Positions 35,700 through 46,693 of a DNA stretch of 64,000 nucleotides are shown piece after piece; positions within the stretch are counted from its first letter, which is position 1; each line of letters opens with the position of its first letter. The translations under genes were made by a program, and so were the position numbers. Origin of the DNA: CAVRXZ01 sp963773035 (GTDB taxonomy: Bacteria; Acidobacteriota; Vicinamibacteria; Vicinamibacterales; CAVVIG01); contig CAVYZX010000012.1 of assembly GCA_963773035.1 (NCBI GenBank), forward strand, positions 376,792-440,791, read 5' to 3'. The notes beneath the pieces were generated by a model that saw nothing but the letters and a program-made list of their open reading frames with translations, was not told where the DNA came from and did not search any database.

Positions 35700-35734
35700 G
35701 GGCAGGAAGACTTTCCGTCAAGCCTTTCCTGCCC
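35700..35734. terminator. Hairpin between convergent genes
   Basis: GGGCAGGAA pairs with TTCCTGCCC (9 bp) between the amidohydrolase stop and the tadG stop. There is no long T-tract on either strand, so it may be a weak bidirectional terminator. Confidence 0.5.
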
Positions 35735-35760
35735 CTCCAGCCCCTCCCGCCCGATTCGCC

Positions 35761-37251
35761 TTACTTGCTCAGGCGGACGATCTCGTTCAGGATGTTTGCG
35801 TACGCATCCTCGACGGCAGCCGCCGTCGGAGCGTAGAAGTACTTCCCTTCGAGCTGGCCCGTCGTTTCGAAATCCTGAAAATCGGGCGAGTCCTTGTCGT
35901 TGGAGATTCGCTCGAGCATGCTGGCCGGCGTCTCCGGCATGTACCCGAGGTTCATCGTGACGAGCGCTCCCATCCCGATGGTGTAGATGCGAATCTTATA
36001 GGCGCCGCTGTTGTCGGTCCTGGCCGCGTCCGCGATGATTTCGAGCAGGTTCCTGGCCGCGTTGTTGATGTTCGTCAAATAGGCAGGATATTTGCCGCCT
36101 ACGGCCACGCCCTGGAACGGGCGGGCGACGTTTTGCGCCGTACCATTCACCTTGAGCGACCCCGAGCTCAGCGGGAACTGCGTCGTGGTTCCGGCACGAC
36201 CGTTCGGATGATAGCTGGTCACCGGTAACCTTTGGCACGCCGCCGTTCCACTTAGTTGGGTGTTGGCCCTCAAGCAGGCGAGAGTCGAGCAGCCCGTCAC
36301 CGTGACGCCGGCGCAGGTTAAGACGTTTCCGCTCGTGTCGCTGTTGGTGGCATAGAGCCCGTTGATTTGAGGATTCCACCAAGTCATGTTGTCCGGGTCA
36401 GGAAGATTCTTGGGGAAGTCGGCCGTTCTCAGTGACCCCGCCGGGCCCCCTGCCGTGTACTGGCCTGGGACGCCGTTGGAGGCGCCGTCCGTGAACAGCA
36501 CGATCACTCGTAGGCTCGACTGGTTTGCCGCCGAAACCGACCGGAGCTCGTCATACCCCCGCCACAAACCTTCGTCCATGTTCGTGCTGCCGCCTGGCAG
36601 TGAGCCGGGAACGGCGGCCTTGATGGCGGTCTTGTCGAATCCACGACTGGAAGGCATCTGGTAGCGAACCGAGGCGCCGTTGCTGAATGTCGTCAATGCC
36701 ATCCGATCGTGCGCAGGGTCGAAACCGTCGATAAAGCCTCGGGTGGCGTCAGCGACCGTGGTCCAGGCCGAGCCGATGGACCCAGAGACGTCGACGATCA
36801 GCGACAGGTCCACCATCCGGCGAGTAGCTTCACCGCTGCTCGCGACCGTCATCGTGTTGAACCCACCAAGCGACATGAACGTCGTTGGGAGGACGGCCGA
36901 GGCCGCCACGCGGACGAGGCTCTTGCCTGTAATGGGATCGGTCGTGACGTTGAAGAAGCCGGCGTCGCCCGGATTGGTCGAGCTGGTCGTGCCAAGGTAT
37001 CCGTTGGGGAAATTGGCTCGGTACACCAGACCGGCCTCACCCGCCGGATCGCCGCTGTTCAAGGCGCGAGCGGCCGCGAGCGCGGCCCCGTCCACAGCCT
37101 TGCTGAGCTGCGCCTTCACGACGTAGCCCCTGCCGGAATCCACGGCCAGGCCGGTGAAGAGCAACAACGCAGTCGTGATTACCGCCATGTAGATGAGGAC
37201 GAAGCCTCGCTGATTCTTCAACCGCTTCACCCGTCTCTTCATCGCCTTCAT
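35761..37251 (-). CDS. TadG-like protein with von Willebrand A domain
   Basis: A protein of 496 residues from the ATG at 37251 (MKAMKRRVKRL), with an N-terminal TM anchor of pilin-like type (GFVLIYMAVITTALLLFTGLAVD). A VWA domain follows, with MIDAS residues DVSGSIGS, GGSTNMDEG and FTDGASNG. The N-terminal part matches Flp pilus accessory protein TadG. It lies 46 bp after the TadE-like gene on the same strand. VWA insertion into TadG is known and may serve adhesion. Confidence 0.85.
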   Translation of the reverse strand: MKAMKRRVKRLKNQRGFVLIYMAVITTALLLFTGLAVDSGRGYVVKAQLSKAVDGAALAAARALNSGDPAGEAGLVYRANFPNGYLGTTSSTNPGDAGFFNVTTDPITGKSLVRVAASAVLPTTFMSLGGFNTMTVASSGEATRRMVDLSLIVDVSGSIGSAWTTVADATRGFIDGFDPAHDRMALTTFSNGASVRYQMPSSRGFDKTAIKAAVPGSLPGGSTNMDEGLWRGYDELRSVSAANQSSLRVIVLFTDGASNGVPGQYTAGGPAGSLRTADFPKNLPDPDNMTWWNPQINGLYATNSDTSGNVLTCAGVTVTGCSTLACLRANTQLSGTAACQRLPVTSYHPNGRAGTTTQFPLSSGSLKVNGTAQNVARPFQGVAVGGKYPAYLTNINNAARNLLEIIADAARTDNSGAYKIRIYTIGMGALVTMNLGYMPETPASMLERISNDKDSPDFQDFETTGQLEGKYFYAPTAAAVEDAYANILNEIVRLSK

Positions 37252-37297
37252 GTCCGTAGCCCCCTTCAAGAATCTCGACCCGACACGACGTCCAGCC

Positions 37298-37888
37298 TTA
37301 GAAAAACGCAATCGAATAGAGGTGGTCGGGAACCGTACCTCCGAAATTGCCAAACGGCGTGATCAGTTGATGCCGGGTGTAGACTTCGGTGACGTAGAGC
37401 CATCCACCGAGCGGTACCGTGACCGGCAAATTCGTGAGCCGTAGAGCCGAGTCGCCCCCCGGGTCGCTGGCCTGATACCCGGGAAGCCCGCCGCCGCCGA
37501 ATCCACCAGTCCCGGCTGTCGTCAGCTGACTCGAACCCGTGTAGCTGCCGTACACGTATCGCGCGTACAGGACAGGCTGGTTGTAATTCGTCGCGGTGGT
37601 CGTCGACACGTTCTTGATCACGGAGAAAATGACTTTCGAAGTGCCGTCATCGAAGTTCACCGGGCGCGTGCTCATGCCCTTCAACACATTCGCAGCCGTC
37701 GGAAGATCCGTATCGCGGGAAATCAGGTTCGAGCCTTCACGGGTCAGCTTGGTGACGATGTGTTGATCGAGCAATGCATAGCTCACTTCGATCATTCCCA
37801 GCAGAAGGATGATGATCAACGGCAGGACCAATGAAAACTCGATGAGGCTGGTGCCGTTCTGGCGGTGAATGGTTTTTCGCTTCATCAT
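37298..37888 (-). CDS. TadE-like pseudopilin
   Basis: A protein of 196 residues with the TadE signature at the N-terminus: NGTSLIEFSLVLPLIIILLL, with the conserved Glu five residues into the hydrophobic segment. The rest is a Gly/Thr-rich extracellular domain. It is one of three tad-type genes in a row, without the assembly ATPase or platform genes in the window. Confidence 0.85.
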   Translation of the reverse strand: MMKRKTIHRQNGTSLIEFSLVLPLIIILLLGMIEVSYALLDQHIVTKLTREGSNLISRDTDLPTAANVLKGMSTRPVNFDDGTSKVIFSVIKNVSTTTATNYNQPVLYARYVYGSYTGSSQLTTAGTGGFGGGGLPGYQASDPGGDSALRLTNLPVTVPLGGWLYVTEVYTRHQLITPFGNFGGTVPDHLYSIAFF

Positions 37889-37910
37889 AGGATTAGCCCT
37901 GAATGGATCA

Positions 37911-38399
37911 TTACTGGAACTGCGGTTCGCTCTTCATCGTTGAATCCACTGTGAAATGGATCTTCCCGCTCGGGAAGAACGGCAGGAGCAGCGGCGTCAT
38001 GATGAAGTGGTCGTAGTTGACGGTGACCTTCACGATGTCGTTTGGGCCTCCGACTCCACCGCTGAAACCTGCTCCTCCCGGCGCCATGCTGGAGAACGTG
38101 ATATCCGTCGAATTGATGGTCAGCGTCGGCGTCGCTTGCTGCATCGCGTAGATGATCGAGTCCTCGCGGGACAGTGGCGGACCGGATGGCGGCGTCTCGA
38201 CGTTGCCCGTCACCGCGTAACGTGTGGCGAGACTGACGCCGTTCTCCAGTGCGAGGTAGACGTACATCATCGAAGCGAAGTCGATGAGCGCAAAGGTCAG
38301 CATGAACAGCAGCGGCGTAATGATGGCGGCTTCGATCAGGGTGGTTCCCTTGTCGCCGCGGAGCCGCCGAAAGACTCGACGTGAAACACGACTTGTCAT
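37911..38399 (-). CDS. TadE-family pseudopilin
   Basis: A protein of 162 residues; the start at 38399 is chosen because MTSRVSRRVFRRLRGDKG directly precedes the pseudopilin helix GTTLIEAAIITPLLFMLTFA. The frame is open further upstream, but that part is not pilin-like. It is probably the first gene of the three-gene tad-type operon. Confidence 0.83.
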   Translation of the reverse strand: MTSRVSRRVFRRLRGDKGTTLIEAAIITPLLFMLTFALIDFASMMYVYLALENGVSLATRYAVTGNVETPPSGPPLSREDSIIYAMQQATPTLTINSTDITFSSMAPGGAGFSGGVGGPNDIVKVTVNYDHFIMTPLLLPFFPSGKIHFTVDSTMKSEPQFQ

Positions 38400-38869
38400 A
38401 CAGTCCTCTCGACCAGTGGCAAAAGCGTGCGGGGGGTGTTTGTGCACCGACTGTGCCACTAGCTCGTCAATTACGATCTGCGCCCCGACCCCGCAGACTT
38501 GTACGATCGCGCCGCAGGCGCTCGGCTTCCAGGCGTGGCGACCTGACACCGCGTGAAGGAAATCAAACGGTCGCGGGTCAATGATTTGGATGGTGGCCCA
38601 CCTGAAGGACGCGAACTGGAAACCAGGATTGAGGGGGTAGGGCCGCTTTCGGGACACGGTATGTGCATCCGGCAGGCCAGGGTGCGGGATCGGAGGAAAG
38701 TGCAATCCTGTTTACTAAGCTGTTCAGATCTTGCGGAGGCTGAAACAACCGGTGCGTCTACAAACGAACCACATTGTGCGAAATTTGATCCCTGTTTCCC
38801 ACATGCCGCGGGTACTTACGGCGGGTACCTATATGAGGTTAACCCCGGCCGATCTAAAGGAAGGCCAAC
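38400..38869. other. 470-bp gap between divergent genes
   Basis: This gap separates the tad-type operon (minus) from the PQQ sugar dehydrogenase gene (plus) and must carry both promoters. I see no convincing gene, tRNA or repeat in it. Its right half is somewhat richer in A and T (for example GTTTACTAAGCTG near 38710). Confidence 0.5.
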
Positions 38870-40075
38870 ATGAAGAGGATGCTCGAGCGACCGAGGGTCG
38901 TGACGGCGTGGATCGTGGCGGCATTGATGGCGGGCTTCTTCGCCGCGCCGGCTGGCCAACAGCCGCCGCCTGTCGCGATCCCGGCGCCGGCGTTGGGCGC
39001 CGGACCGTTCACCTTCGAGACCGCCGAACAGCACAAGATTCGCGTCGTCGTCGTCACGAAAGGGCTGTCGCATCCGTGGAGTCTCGCGTTTCTTCCTGAC
39101 GGAGCGATGCTGGTGACCGAGCGCGGGGGCCGGTTGCGAGTCGTCCGCAACAGCATTCTCGATCCGCAGCCGATTTCCGGTGTGCCCAAAGTGCACTCGC
39201 AGCGTCTGGCCGGTCTCCTCGACGTGGCTCTGCACCCGCGGTTCAGCGAGAACAAGTTCGTGTACCTGTCGTACAACCAGTCGAATGCCAGGGGCGTGAC
39301 GACGGCGTTGGCGCGTGGGCGTCTGGAGGGAAACGCGCTTGCCGACGTCAAGGATATCTTCGTGGCCGAGGCGTATGAAGACAATCCTGGTGCTGCCTCT
39401 CGGATCGTCTTCGCCCGTGACGGGACGCTGTACATGACGCTCGGAGGCGCGCTCACTGATGTGGCTCAGCGGCCGAGCGACCACATGGGAAAGGTCGTCC
39501 GGTTGCGTGATGATGGGAGCGTGCCGCCGGACAATCCGTTCGTCGGCAAGGCCGGCTACAAGCCGGAGATCTTTTCACTGGGTCATCGGAATCAGCTGGG
39601 CCTGGCCGTGCACCCCCAGACCGGGGCCATCTGGGAGCACGAGAACGGCCCGAACGGCGGCGACGAAATCAACATTCTCCTTCCGGGCCGGAACTACGGC
39701 TGGCCGCTCGTGAGCTGGGGCCGGACGTACGAGGGGCCGCGTGTCTCGCAAAGACCGACGCAGGAGGGCATGGAGGATCCGCTGCTCGTCTGGATCCCCT
39801 CGATTGCTCCGTCAGGCATGACGTTCTACACGGGCGAGCGCTTTCCGTCCTGGAAGGGCAACCTCTTCGTGGGCGCGATGCGGCTCGGTGAGATTGCCGG
39901 CACGGGCCATTTGCAGCGCATCGTGTTCAACGAGAAGACGGAAGAGATGCGCCGCGAGATGCTGTTGACCGAATTGCGCCAGCGGATTCGCGACGTCAGG
40001 CAGGGCCCTGACGGCCTGCTCTACGTTCTCACCGACGAAGACGATGGGGCGCTGCTGCGAATCGAGCCGACCTAA
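38870..40075 (+). CDS. PQQ-dependent aldose sugar dehydrogenase-like protein
   Basis: A secreted six-bladed beta-propeller of the soluble glucose/aldose dehydrogenase family (GSDH), 401 residues. The signal peptide ends near FFAAPAGQ. Family features: GLSHPWSLAFLPDGAMLVTER, LDVALHPRFSENKFVYL, LGHRNQLGLAVHP, WEHENGPNGGDEIN and PGRNYGWP, ending in IRDVRQGPDGLLYVLTDEDDG. It oxidises sugars in the periplasm with PQQ, whose synthesis genes are 26 kb upstream. A second copy is at 57867, and only the tail of a third remains at 43196. Confidence 0.92.
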   Translation: MKRMLERPRVVTAWIVAALMAGFFAAPAGQQPPPVAIPAPALGAGPFTFETAEQHKIRVVVVTKGLSHPWSLAFLPDGAMLVTERGGRLRVVRNSILDPQPISGVPKVHSQRLAGLLDVALHPRFSENKFVYLSYNQSNARGVTTALARGRLEGNALADVKDIFVAEAYEDNPGAASRIVFARDGTLYMTLGGALTDVAQRPSDHMGKVVRLRDDGSVPPDNPFVGKAGYKPEIFSLGHRNQLGLAVHPQTGAIWEHENGPNGGDEINILLPGRNYGWPLVSWGRTYEGPRVSQRPTQEGMEDPLLVWIPSIAPSGMTFYTGERFPSWKGNLFVGAMRLGEIAGTGHLQRIVFNEKTEEMRREMLLTELRQRIRDVRQGPDGLLYVLTDEDDGALLRIEPT

Positions 40076-40085
40076 CGCTCGCTCT

Positions 40086-41291
40086 ATGCCTAATCGCTGG
40101 CTTCCGGTTGTCGGTGGGATTCTGATGAACCTGGCGCTCGGTTCGCTGTACGCCTGGAGCGTCTTCGTCCTGCCGCTCGAGCGCGAGTTTGGATGGCGGC
40201 GGTCCGATACGTCGTGGGTCTACACGATTGCGATCGTCACATTCGCGTTGACGTTCGTCGCTGCCGGCCGGATCCAGGATCTCAAAGGTCCGAAAATCTG
40301 CGCGTGCCTCGGCGGACTGCTGGTGAGCGGCGGATTCTTTCTCTCCAGCTACACCAGCTCACTCCTGTTTCTCTACCTGACGTTCGGCGTGGTGGTCGGC
40401 CTGGGCAATGGGTTCGGCTACGCGACGCCGATTCCGGTCGCATCGAAATGGTTTCCCGACAAACGGGGGTTGGTAGTCGGGCTGATGGTGGGCGGCTACG
40501 GCGCGGGCTCGGCTCTTCTGGGGCCGCTGGCGATTCGTTTGATTTCGAGCGTCGGATGGCGGCCGACGTTTCAGATTCTGGGTGTCGTGTTCTTCGTCAT
40601 GACGATGATCGGAACGGCCCTCCTGAAGAATCCGCCATCCGGATACCGGCCACCGAACTGGCAGCCTCCGAGTGGAGTCGCCTCTAGCGGCGACTACAGC
40701 ACGGCAGAGATGCTTGCGACGCCGACCTTCTATCTCATGTGGGTGGCCTATTGCCTCGGCACGACGGCCGGACAAATGGCCATCAGCCAGTTGGTTCCTT
40801 TTGCGGGCTCGGCCGGGCTCGGTGCGCTGGCCTCGACGCTCGTCCTGCCGGTCAGCGCATTGGGCAACGCCGGCGGCCGAATTCTTTCGGGTTGGATGTC
40901 GGATCGGTTCGGCCGTCTGGCAACGCTGAAAACCATGATCCTCATTTCGGCGGCGGCGATGCCGGCGCTCGTGCTCTGGCGTCAACAACCGGCGCTCTTC
41001 TTCATCCTGGTGGCCGTCGTGTACTGGTGTTACGGCACGCAGTTGTCGGTTTTCGCTTCCACGACAGCAGACTTCTACGGCACGAGGAATCTGGGCCTCA
41101 ACTACGGAGTGCTCTTCACGGCCTGGGGTGCAGCAGGAATCCTGGGTCCTGCGATTGCGGGCCGAGCGTTCGATCGATTTGGCGATTACCGGGTGGCGTT
41201 CTTCAGCGCTGGCGTGCTGGCGCTCGTGGCTTTGGCTTCACTGGCAGTGGCAAAGGCTCCGACGAAATCTGATCAGGTGGTGAGCGTGTAG
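40086..41291 (+). CDS. MFS transporter, oxalate/formate antiporter (OFA) family
   Basis: A protein of 401 residues from the ATG at 40086, starting PNRWLPVVGGILMNLALGSLYAWSVF; the LYAWSVF motif is characteristic of OFA carriers. Twelve hydrophobic segments are seen, with GRIQDLKGPK after helix 2 and SDRFGR in the second half. It lies 10 bp after the sugar dehydrogenase gene and may move an organic acid produced by it. The substrate is not known. Confidence 0.9.
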   Translation: MPNRWLPVVGGILMNLALGSLYAWSVFVLPLEREFGWRRSDTSWVYTIAIVTFALTFVAAGRIQDLKGPKICACLGGLLVSGGFFLSSYTSSLLFLYLTFGVVVGLGNGFGYATPIPVASKWFPDKRGLVVGLMVGGYGAGSALLGPLAIRLISSVGWRPTFQILGVVFFVMTMIGTALLKNPPSGYRPPNWQPPSGVASSGDYSTAEMLATPTFYLMWVAYCLGTTAGQMAISQLVPFAGSAGLGALASTLVLPVSALGNAGGRILSGWMSDRFGRLATLKTMILISAAAMPALVLWRQQPALFFILVAVVYWCYGTQLSVFASTTADFYGTRNLGLNYGVLFTAWGAAGILGPAIAGRAFDRFGDYRVAFFSAGVLALVALASLAVAKAPTKSDQVVSV

Positions 41292-41305
41292 AATCTCTCG
41301 GCTCC

Positions 41306-41334
41306 TTGGCGCAGGCTCAGGAGCGTGCTACGAT
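41306..41334 (+). promoter_or_regulatory. Promoter of initiator tRNA
   Basis: TTGGCG at 41306-41311 and TACGAT at 41329-41334 are separated by 17 bp, which puts the start of transcription near 41341, about 12 bp before the mature tRNA. Confidence 0.5.
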
Positions 41335-41352
41335 TAGCGTTCCACTTTGTGA

Positions 41353-43084
<1,732 letters not shown>

Positions 43085-43195
43085 CGGACGGGGGGAACAC
43101 CCCCGCGTGGCCCTGTTCCCCTTCCTGTTCCCCCTCGCCGGTTCTCAGGCCGAGCCGACCATGACGAGAGATGAAATTTGGACCGTGGTTCCAAA

Positions 43196-43255
43196 TCGCT
43201 GTACATTCTGACCGACGAAGACAACGGTCAGCTTCTCAGGATTGTGCCCAGGTGA
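43196..43255 (+). pseudogene. 3' remnant of a third PQQ sugar dehydrogenase gene
   Basis: The frame reads SLYILTDEDNGQLLRIVPR and stop, matching the ends of the two intact dehydrogenases (YVLTDEDDGALLRIEP; YVLTDEDNGQLLRLLP). Everything upstream is missing and is replaced by recombinase-side sequence. It sits 28 bp before the start of the propeller gene at 43283. Confidence 0.85.
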
Positions 43256-43282
43256 TTACCGTCCAACAGGGTTCTCGAAGCC

Positions 43283-44551
43283 ATGATTCGAATCGTTGCG
43301 TTCCCGCTTGCGCTGGTGATCGTATTCGCAAATTCCGGTAGTCAGACGGAAGCTCAGGCCAGTCGCGGCACGTGGCCTCAGTGGGGCGGTCCTGCGCGCA
43401 ACTTTCACATCGACTCCGTGCAGATTGCCCGGAGCTGGCCGCAGACGGGACCGCGACAAATCTGGCGGCATCCGCTTGGCGAAGGCTATTCGTCGATTCT
43501 GGTGGACGGTGATGCGCTCGTGACCATGTACCGCCGCAACGATGACGAGGTGGTTGTCGCGATGGATGCCGAAACCGGCGCCCGGCGCTGGGAGCACGCG
43601 TATCGCGCGCCGCTGCTGCACGACGGCGTCTACGACGTGTGGCTCAATTCGGCCGGACCCGGACCGTACTCCACCCCTCTCATCGCAGACGGCTCGGTCT
43701 TCTCCATTGGCGTGAATGGTCACCTGCGGGCGCTCGATCTGCGCACGGGCACGCTGCGCTGGTCGCACAATCTCGTGGAGCGGTTCAATCTGAAGGACTA
43801 CAACGCTTTCGCCGCGAGCCCGCTGGCGTACCACGGCAATGTCATCCTCACGCTTGGCAGCAGTCCGCAGGGAGTCGTCGCCTTTGATCGCGAGTCCGGC
43901 ATGCTGGCATGGCAGAGCGATTCGATCCCGCTAGGGCCCGGCTCGCCGTTGCTCATCGACCTCAACGGGGAGGACGAGCTCATCATCCTGGGGCAGCAGG
44001 AAATCGCCGCTCTGGATCCGACGAACGGTCGTCTCCTGTGGCGTCATCCACATCCGACCGAGATAGGTCTCAATATCAGTACGCCGGTGTGGGGCCCGGG
44101 CAACCGAGTCTTCGTGTCGTCCGCCTACGGCGGTGGCAGCAGGGTGATCGTGCTGTCGAGGGCGGAAGGGCGTACCACGCCGCGACAGATCTGGTCCAAC
44201 AACCGGATGCGACTCCACTTCGGCACCGGGCTCTGGATGGGGGGCCTAATTCTCGGGACCAGCGGCGATTTCGGCCCGGCGTTCATGGTGGCGCTGGATG
44301 CCGAGACCGGCACGGAGCTCTGGCGCGACCGGAGCTTTGCACGCGCACAGATGGTGGACGCCGGCGGAACCTTGATTATTGTCGACGAGAACGGGGAGAT
44401 TGCGCTGGCCTCGCCGACCCGGGATGGCCTGCACGTACACGCGCGCAAGGAGTTGCTTACCGCGAATTCGTGGACACCGCCGACAGTCGTTGGCAGCACG
44501 GTCTATGTGCGCGACCGGAAGGACATCCTGGCGCTCGATCTTCGGCCGTAG
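43283..44551 (+). CDS. PQQ-like beta-propeller (BamB-like) secreted protein
   Basis: A protein of 422 residues with a signal peptide (FPLALVIVFANSGSQTEAQA) and the opening WPQWGGPARNFHI common to this group. Repeats such as VVAMDAETGARRWEHAY, LRALDLRTGTLRWSH, VVAFDRESGMLAWQSD and IAALDPTNGRLLWRH form an eight-bladed PQQ-type propeller. It resembles PQQ enzyme repeat proteins but lacks the calcium and PQQ site of alcohol dehydrogenases as far as I can see. It lies directly after the sugar dehydrogenase remnant. Confidence 0.85.
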   Translation: MIRIVAFPLALVIVFANSGSQTEAQASRGTWPQWGGPARNFHIDSVQIARSWPQTGPRQIWRHPLGEGYSSILVDGDALVTMYRRNDDEVVVAMDAETGARRWEHAYRAPLLHDGVYDVWLNSAGPGPYSTPLIADGSVFSIGVNGHLRALDLRTGTLRWSHNLVERFNLKDYNAFAASPLAYHGNVILTLGSSPQGVVAFDRESGMLAWQSDSIPLGPGSPLLIDLNGEDELIILGQQEIAALDPTNGRLLWRHPHPTEIGLNISTPVWGPGNRVFVSSAYGGGSRVIVLSRAEGRTTPRQIWSNNRMRLHFGTGLWMGGLILGTSGDFGPAFMVALDAETGTELWRDRSFARAQMVDAGGTLIIVDENGEIALASPTRDGLHVHARKELLTANSWTPPTVVGSTVYVRDRKDILALDLRP

Positions 44552-44567
44552 CAGGATGACGTGTCCT

Positions 44568-44858
44568 TCAGCGCGTCAGGTGGTGGTCGAAGAACCTGAC
44601 GATGACGTCGTAGCAGTCGCGCGATTCCGGCACGTCCGGGTTATAGAAGAACCCGTGAAAGAGACCATCCCAGACGTGCAGCGGCGCGTCGACTCCATGT
44701 TTGACGAGCTGATTATGCCTGTAGACTGCTCGGCTTAGCTCGAAACCGCGCGTCGCGGTGACGATGAGCGTCGGCGCGATGGCATGTCGCAATTTCGCGC
44801 CCTGATTTCGCCGGCGGCGATTCCAGTACGCCGCAGGTCGGCCGCCACTCGGCGTCAT
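44568..44858 (-). pseudogene. C-terminal fragment of an alpha/beta hydrolase
   Basis: About 70 residues match the end of the hormone-sensitive-lipase-like fold: APTLIVTATRGFELSRAVYR, then VKHGVDAPLHVWDGLFHGFF with the catalytic His. The N-terminal two thirds, including the nucleophile, are absent, and the usual Asp of the TRD motif reads GF. Further remains may lie in another frame up to about 44913. It is a decayed gene. Confidence 0.7.
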
Positions 44859-44979
44859 AAGGACGCGCGGCGGTCGGACTCGGGCCGATCCGGCCCCGAT
44901 TCACCACGACCAACTCGACCGTCCGCAGCCAACTTCAGCGAGCACGCGCACGCGTCCTGTTCTGATCTCTCATCCGCGG

Positions 44980-46551
44980 CTAGTTGGCCGCGCCAGATTT
45001 TGCCGGCGACTGGCACACGAAGTTCGCGGCATCGTTCGTGCTGCCGGTCCCCTTGTACCGCGCCACCTGCGGGTACGGGCAGAGCGGACGCGTCATGTCG
45101 ACGCGGTTGTTCGTCACGTGCGACGCGAGCAGCAGATCAGGCGGCGTGCCCGCTTCACGCCAGCGTTCGAGAGCGGCCATGTAGTTGGCCTGATTAGGAC
45201 CTGGGCCGTTGGCGCAGTGCTGCATGCCGGGCGCCATGAACAGGCGGAGGAAATTCTCCTGCTTCCCGCCCAGCTTCGCGAGCACGCTCGAGTAATAGTT
45301 GATGCTGTTCTCGGGCGGGATCAGCTGGTCGTTCCAACCGTGATACATCAGGAGCTTCCCACCGCGGTTCTTGAACGCCTGGAGGTTCGGATCGATGGCA
45401 TTTGCCACTGCAATTGTTCCTTCGGCGAGCTCCAGCTCCCGCTCCGCATCGAACGTGCGCCAGTCCCAGGCCGGATCCTGATGGATGACGAATCGGAATC
45501 CAGTCAACGCCAGCCCGAGCGGTTCGGGTCCGCCGAGAAGTGCGGACCAGGCAAGCTCGCTGCCCGGCGCCATCCCCGGAAAAATGATCTTGCCCGAGCG
45601 CGTCCTGAGCGAGCCGTACACCTGTCGGACGGTTTCGACCTGATGCGCGGTCAGACATGTGCCGGCGTCGGCACCGCGGCACTGTAGCGTGGATGGATCG
45701 AAATGGCACTGTCGCGGATCGACCAGAAGCCCATCCCGGATTCCATCGAGTGCGTCGCACGCAGCGATCACCGCCCTATTGAGGAGCGCCAGCTTTGCCG
45801 GCGGAATGGCGCTTTCTTTTTCCTTGAGGGCCGCAACACCGACGGACATCGACCAGACGCTGTGATTCGTCCGATAGTTGGCCGGAGCACCCGCGATGAC
45901 GGCGTCGAAATCGTCGGGAAACTTCTGCGCTTCCATTAATCCCTGACGTCCGCCCGTCGAGCAGCCATTCCAGTATGACAAACGAGGTCCGCGATCGTAG
46001 AACGCCGTGATGAGGGCCTTCGACGTGACCGTCATCTCGTGGACGGCGCGGTACGCGAAATCAATGAACTTTTCCGCGTGGCCAAGCGCGAATGACGCGT
46101 CACCGCCCCTGTGTCCGGTATCGGTCGATGCGGTCGCGTAGCCTTCCTGCAGCGCGGATGCCATCGCCGCGTAGCTGATCACGCCGGCCCACCCGCCATT
46201 GCCGACGGCCTGGAACTTGCCGTTCCACGTGTCGGCCGGCATCCAGACTTCGATCTCGATTTCGGAATCGGACGACGGCCGCAGGATCGCGTTCACCCGA
46301 CAATACGCTGGCAGCATCGTTGGCGGCGCGGCGGGCGCACCGCCCCGACCCGCAGCAGGACCACCGGGCGCGCCCGGTCCCTGCACGCGCCCCCCGTCGG
46401 GATTTGCAGGCGGCGCCGGCGCAGGAGGTGAGTATGATCCGGCGGGCACCAGTTCTGCAGTTCGGATGGTCTTGTCAGGAAGAGACAGCGACTTCAAATT
46501 CTCACACTGCGTCGCCGCCAGCACACCCGCCAGAACGATCGAGGTAATCAT
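44980..46551 (-). CDS. Tannase/feruloyl esterase family protein
   Basis: A secreted protein of 523 residues with a short signal peptide (MITSIVLAGVLAAT). It has the nucleophile motif GCSTGGRQGLM, VGNGGWAGVISY, the acid in YHGWNDQLIPPEN and the catalytic His in PGMQHCANGPGP, ending with RPLCPYPQVARYKGTGS. A Pro/Gly/Ala-rich linker of about 45 residues follows the N-terminus. It resembles the first tannase at 28993 in its closing segments but is shorter. It stands alone here, with gene debris on both sides. Confidence 0.9.
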   Translation of the reverse strand: MITSIVLAGVLAATQCENLKSLSLPDKTIRTAELVPAGSYSPPAPAPPANPDGGRVQGPGAPGGPAAGRGGAPAAPPTMLPAYCRVNAILRPSSDSEIEIEVWMPADTWNGKFQAVGNGGWAGVISYAAMASALQEGYATASTDTGHRGGDASFALGHAEKFIDFAYRAVHEMTVTSKALITAFYDRGPRLSYWNGCSTGGRQGLMEAQKFPDDFDAVIAGAPANYRTNHSVWSMSVGVAALKEKESAIPPAKLALLNRAVIAACDALDGIRDGLLVDPRQCHFDPSTLQCRGADAGTCLTAHQVETVRQVYGSLRTRSGKIIFPGMAPGSELAWSALLGGPEPLGLALTGFRFVIHQDPAWDWRTFDAERELELAEGTIAVANAIDPNLQAFKNRGGKLLMYHGWNDQLIPPENSINYYSSVLAKLGGKQENFLRLFMAPGMQHCANGPGPNQANYMAALERWREAGTPPDLLLASHVTNNRVDMTRPLCPYPQVARYKGTGSTNDAANFVCQSPAKSGAAN

Positions 46552-46693
46552 GCAACCTCCTCGCGCGACTCGCAGAAGGAATCAGAAGATAGCCCGCATA
46601 ATCCTATCGGTTGTCCTACGCCACTGACCAGTCGCCGGTCACGAACTGCGTTGCGCGCTTATCGGACCCCATTTGAGTCACTGTGTTCACCAA

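Noticed and set aside
43180..43200. GGTTCCAAATCGC resembling the tRNA T-arm GGTTCAAATCCCGC as a second att site
   Set aside because: The match is short and gapped, and it does not continue into the acceptor stem. It is too weak to call an attachment site.
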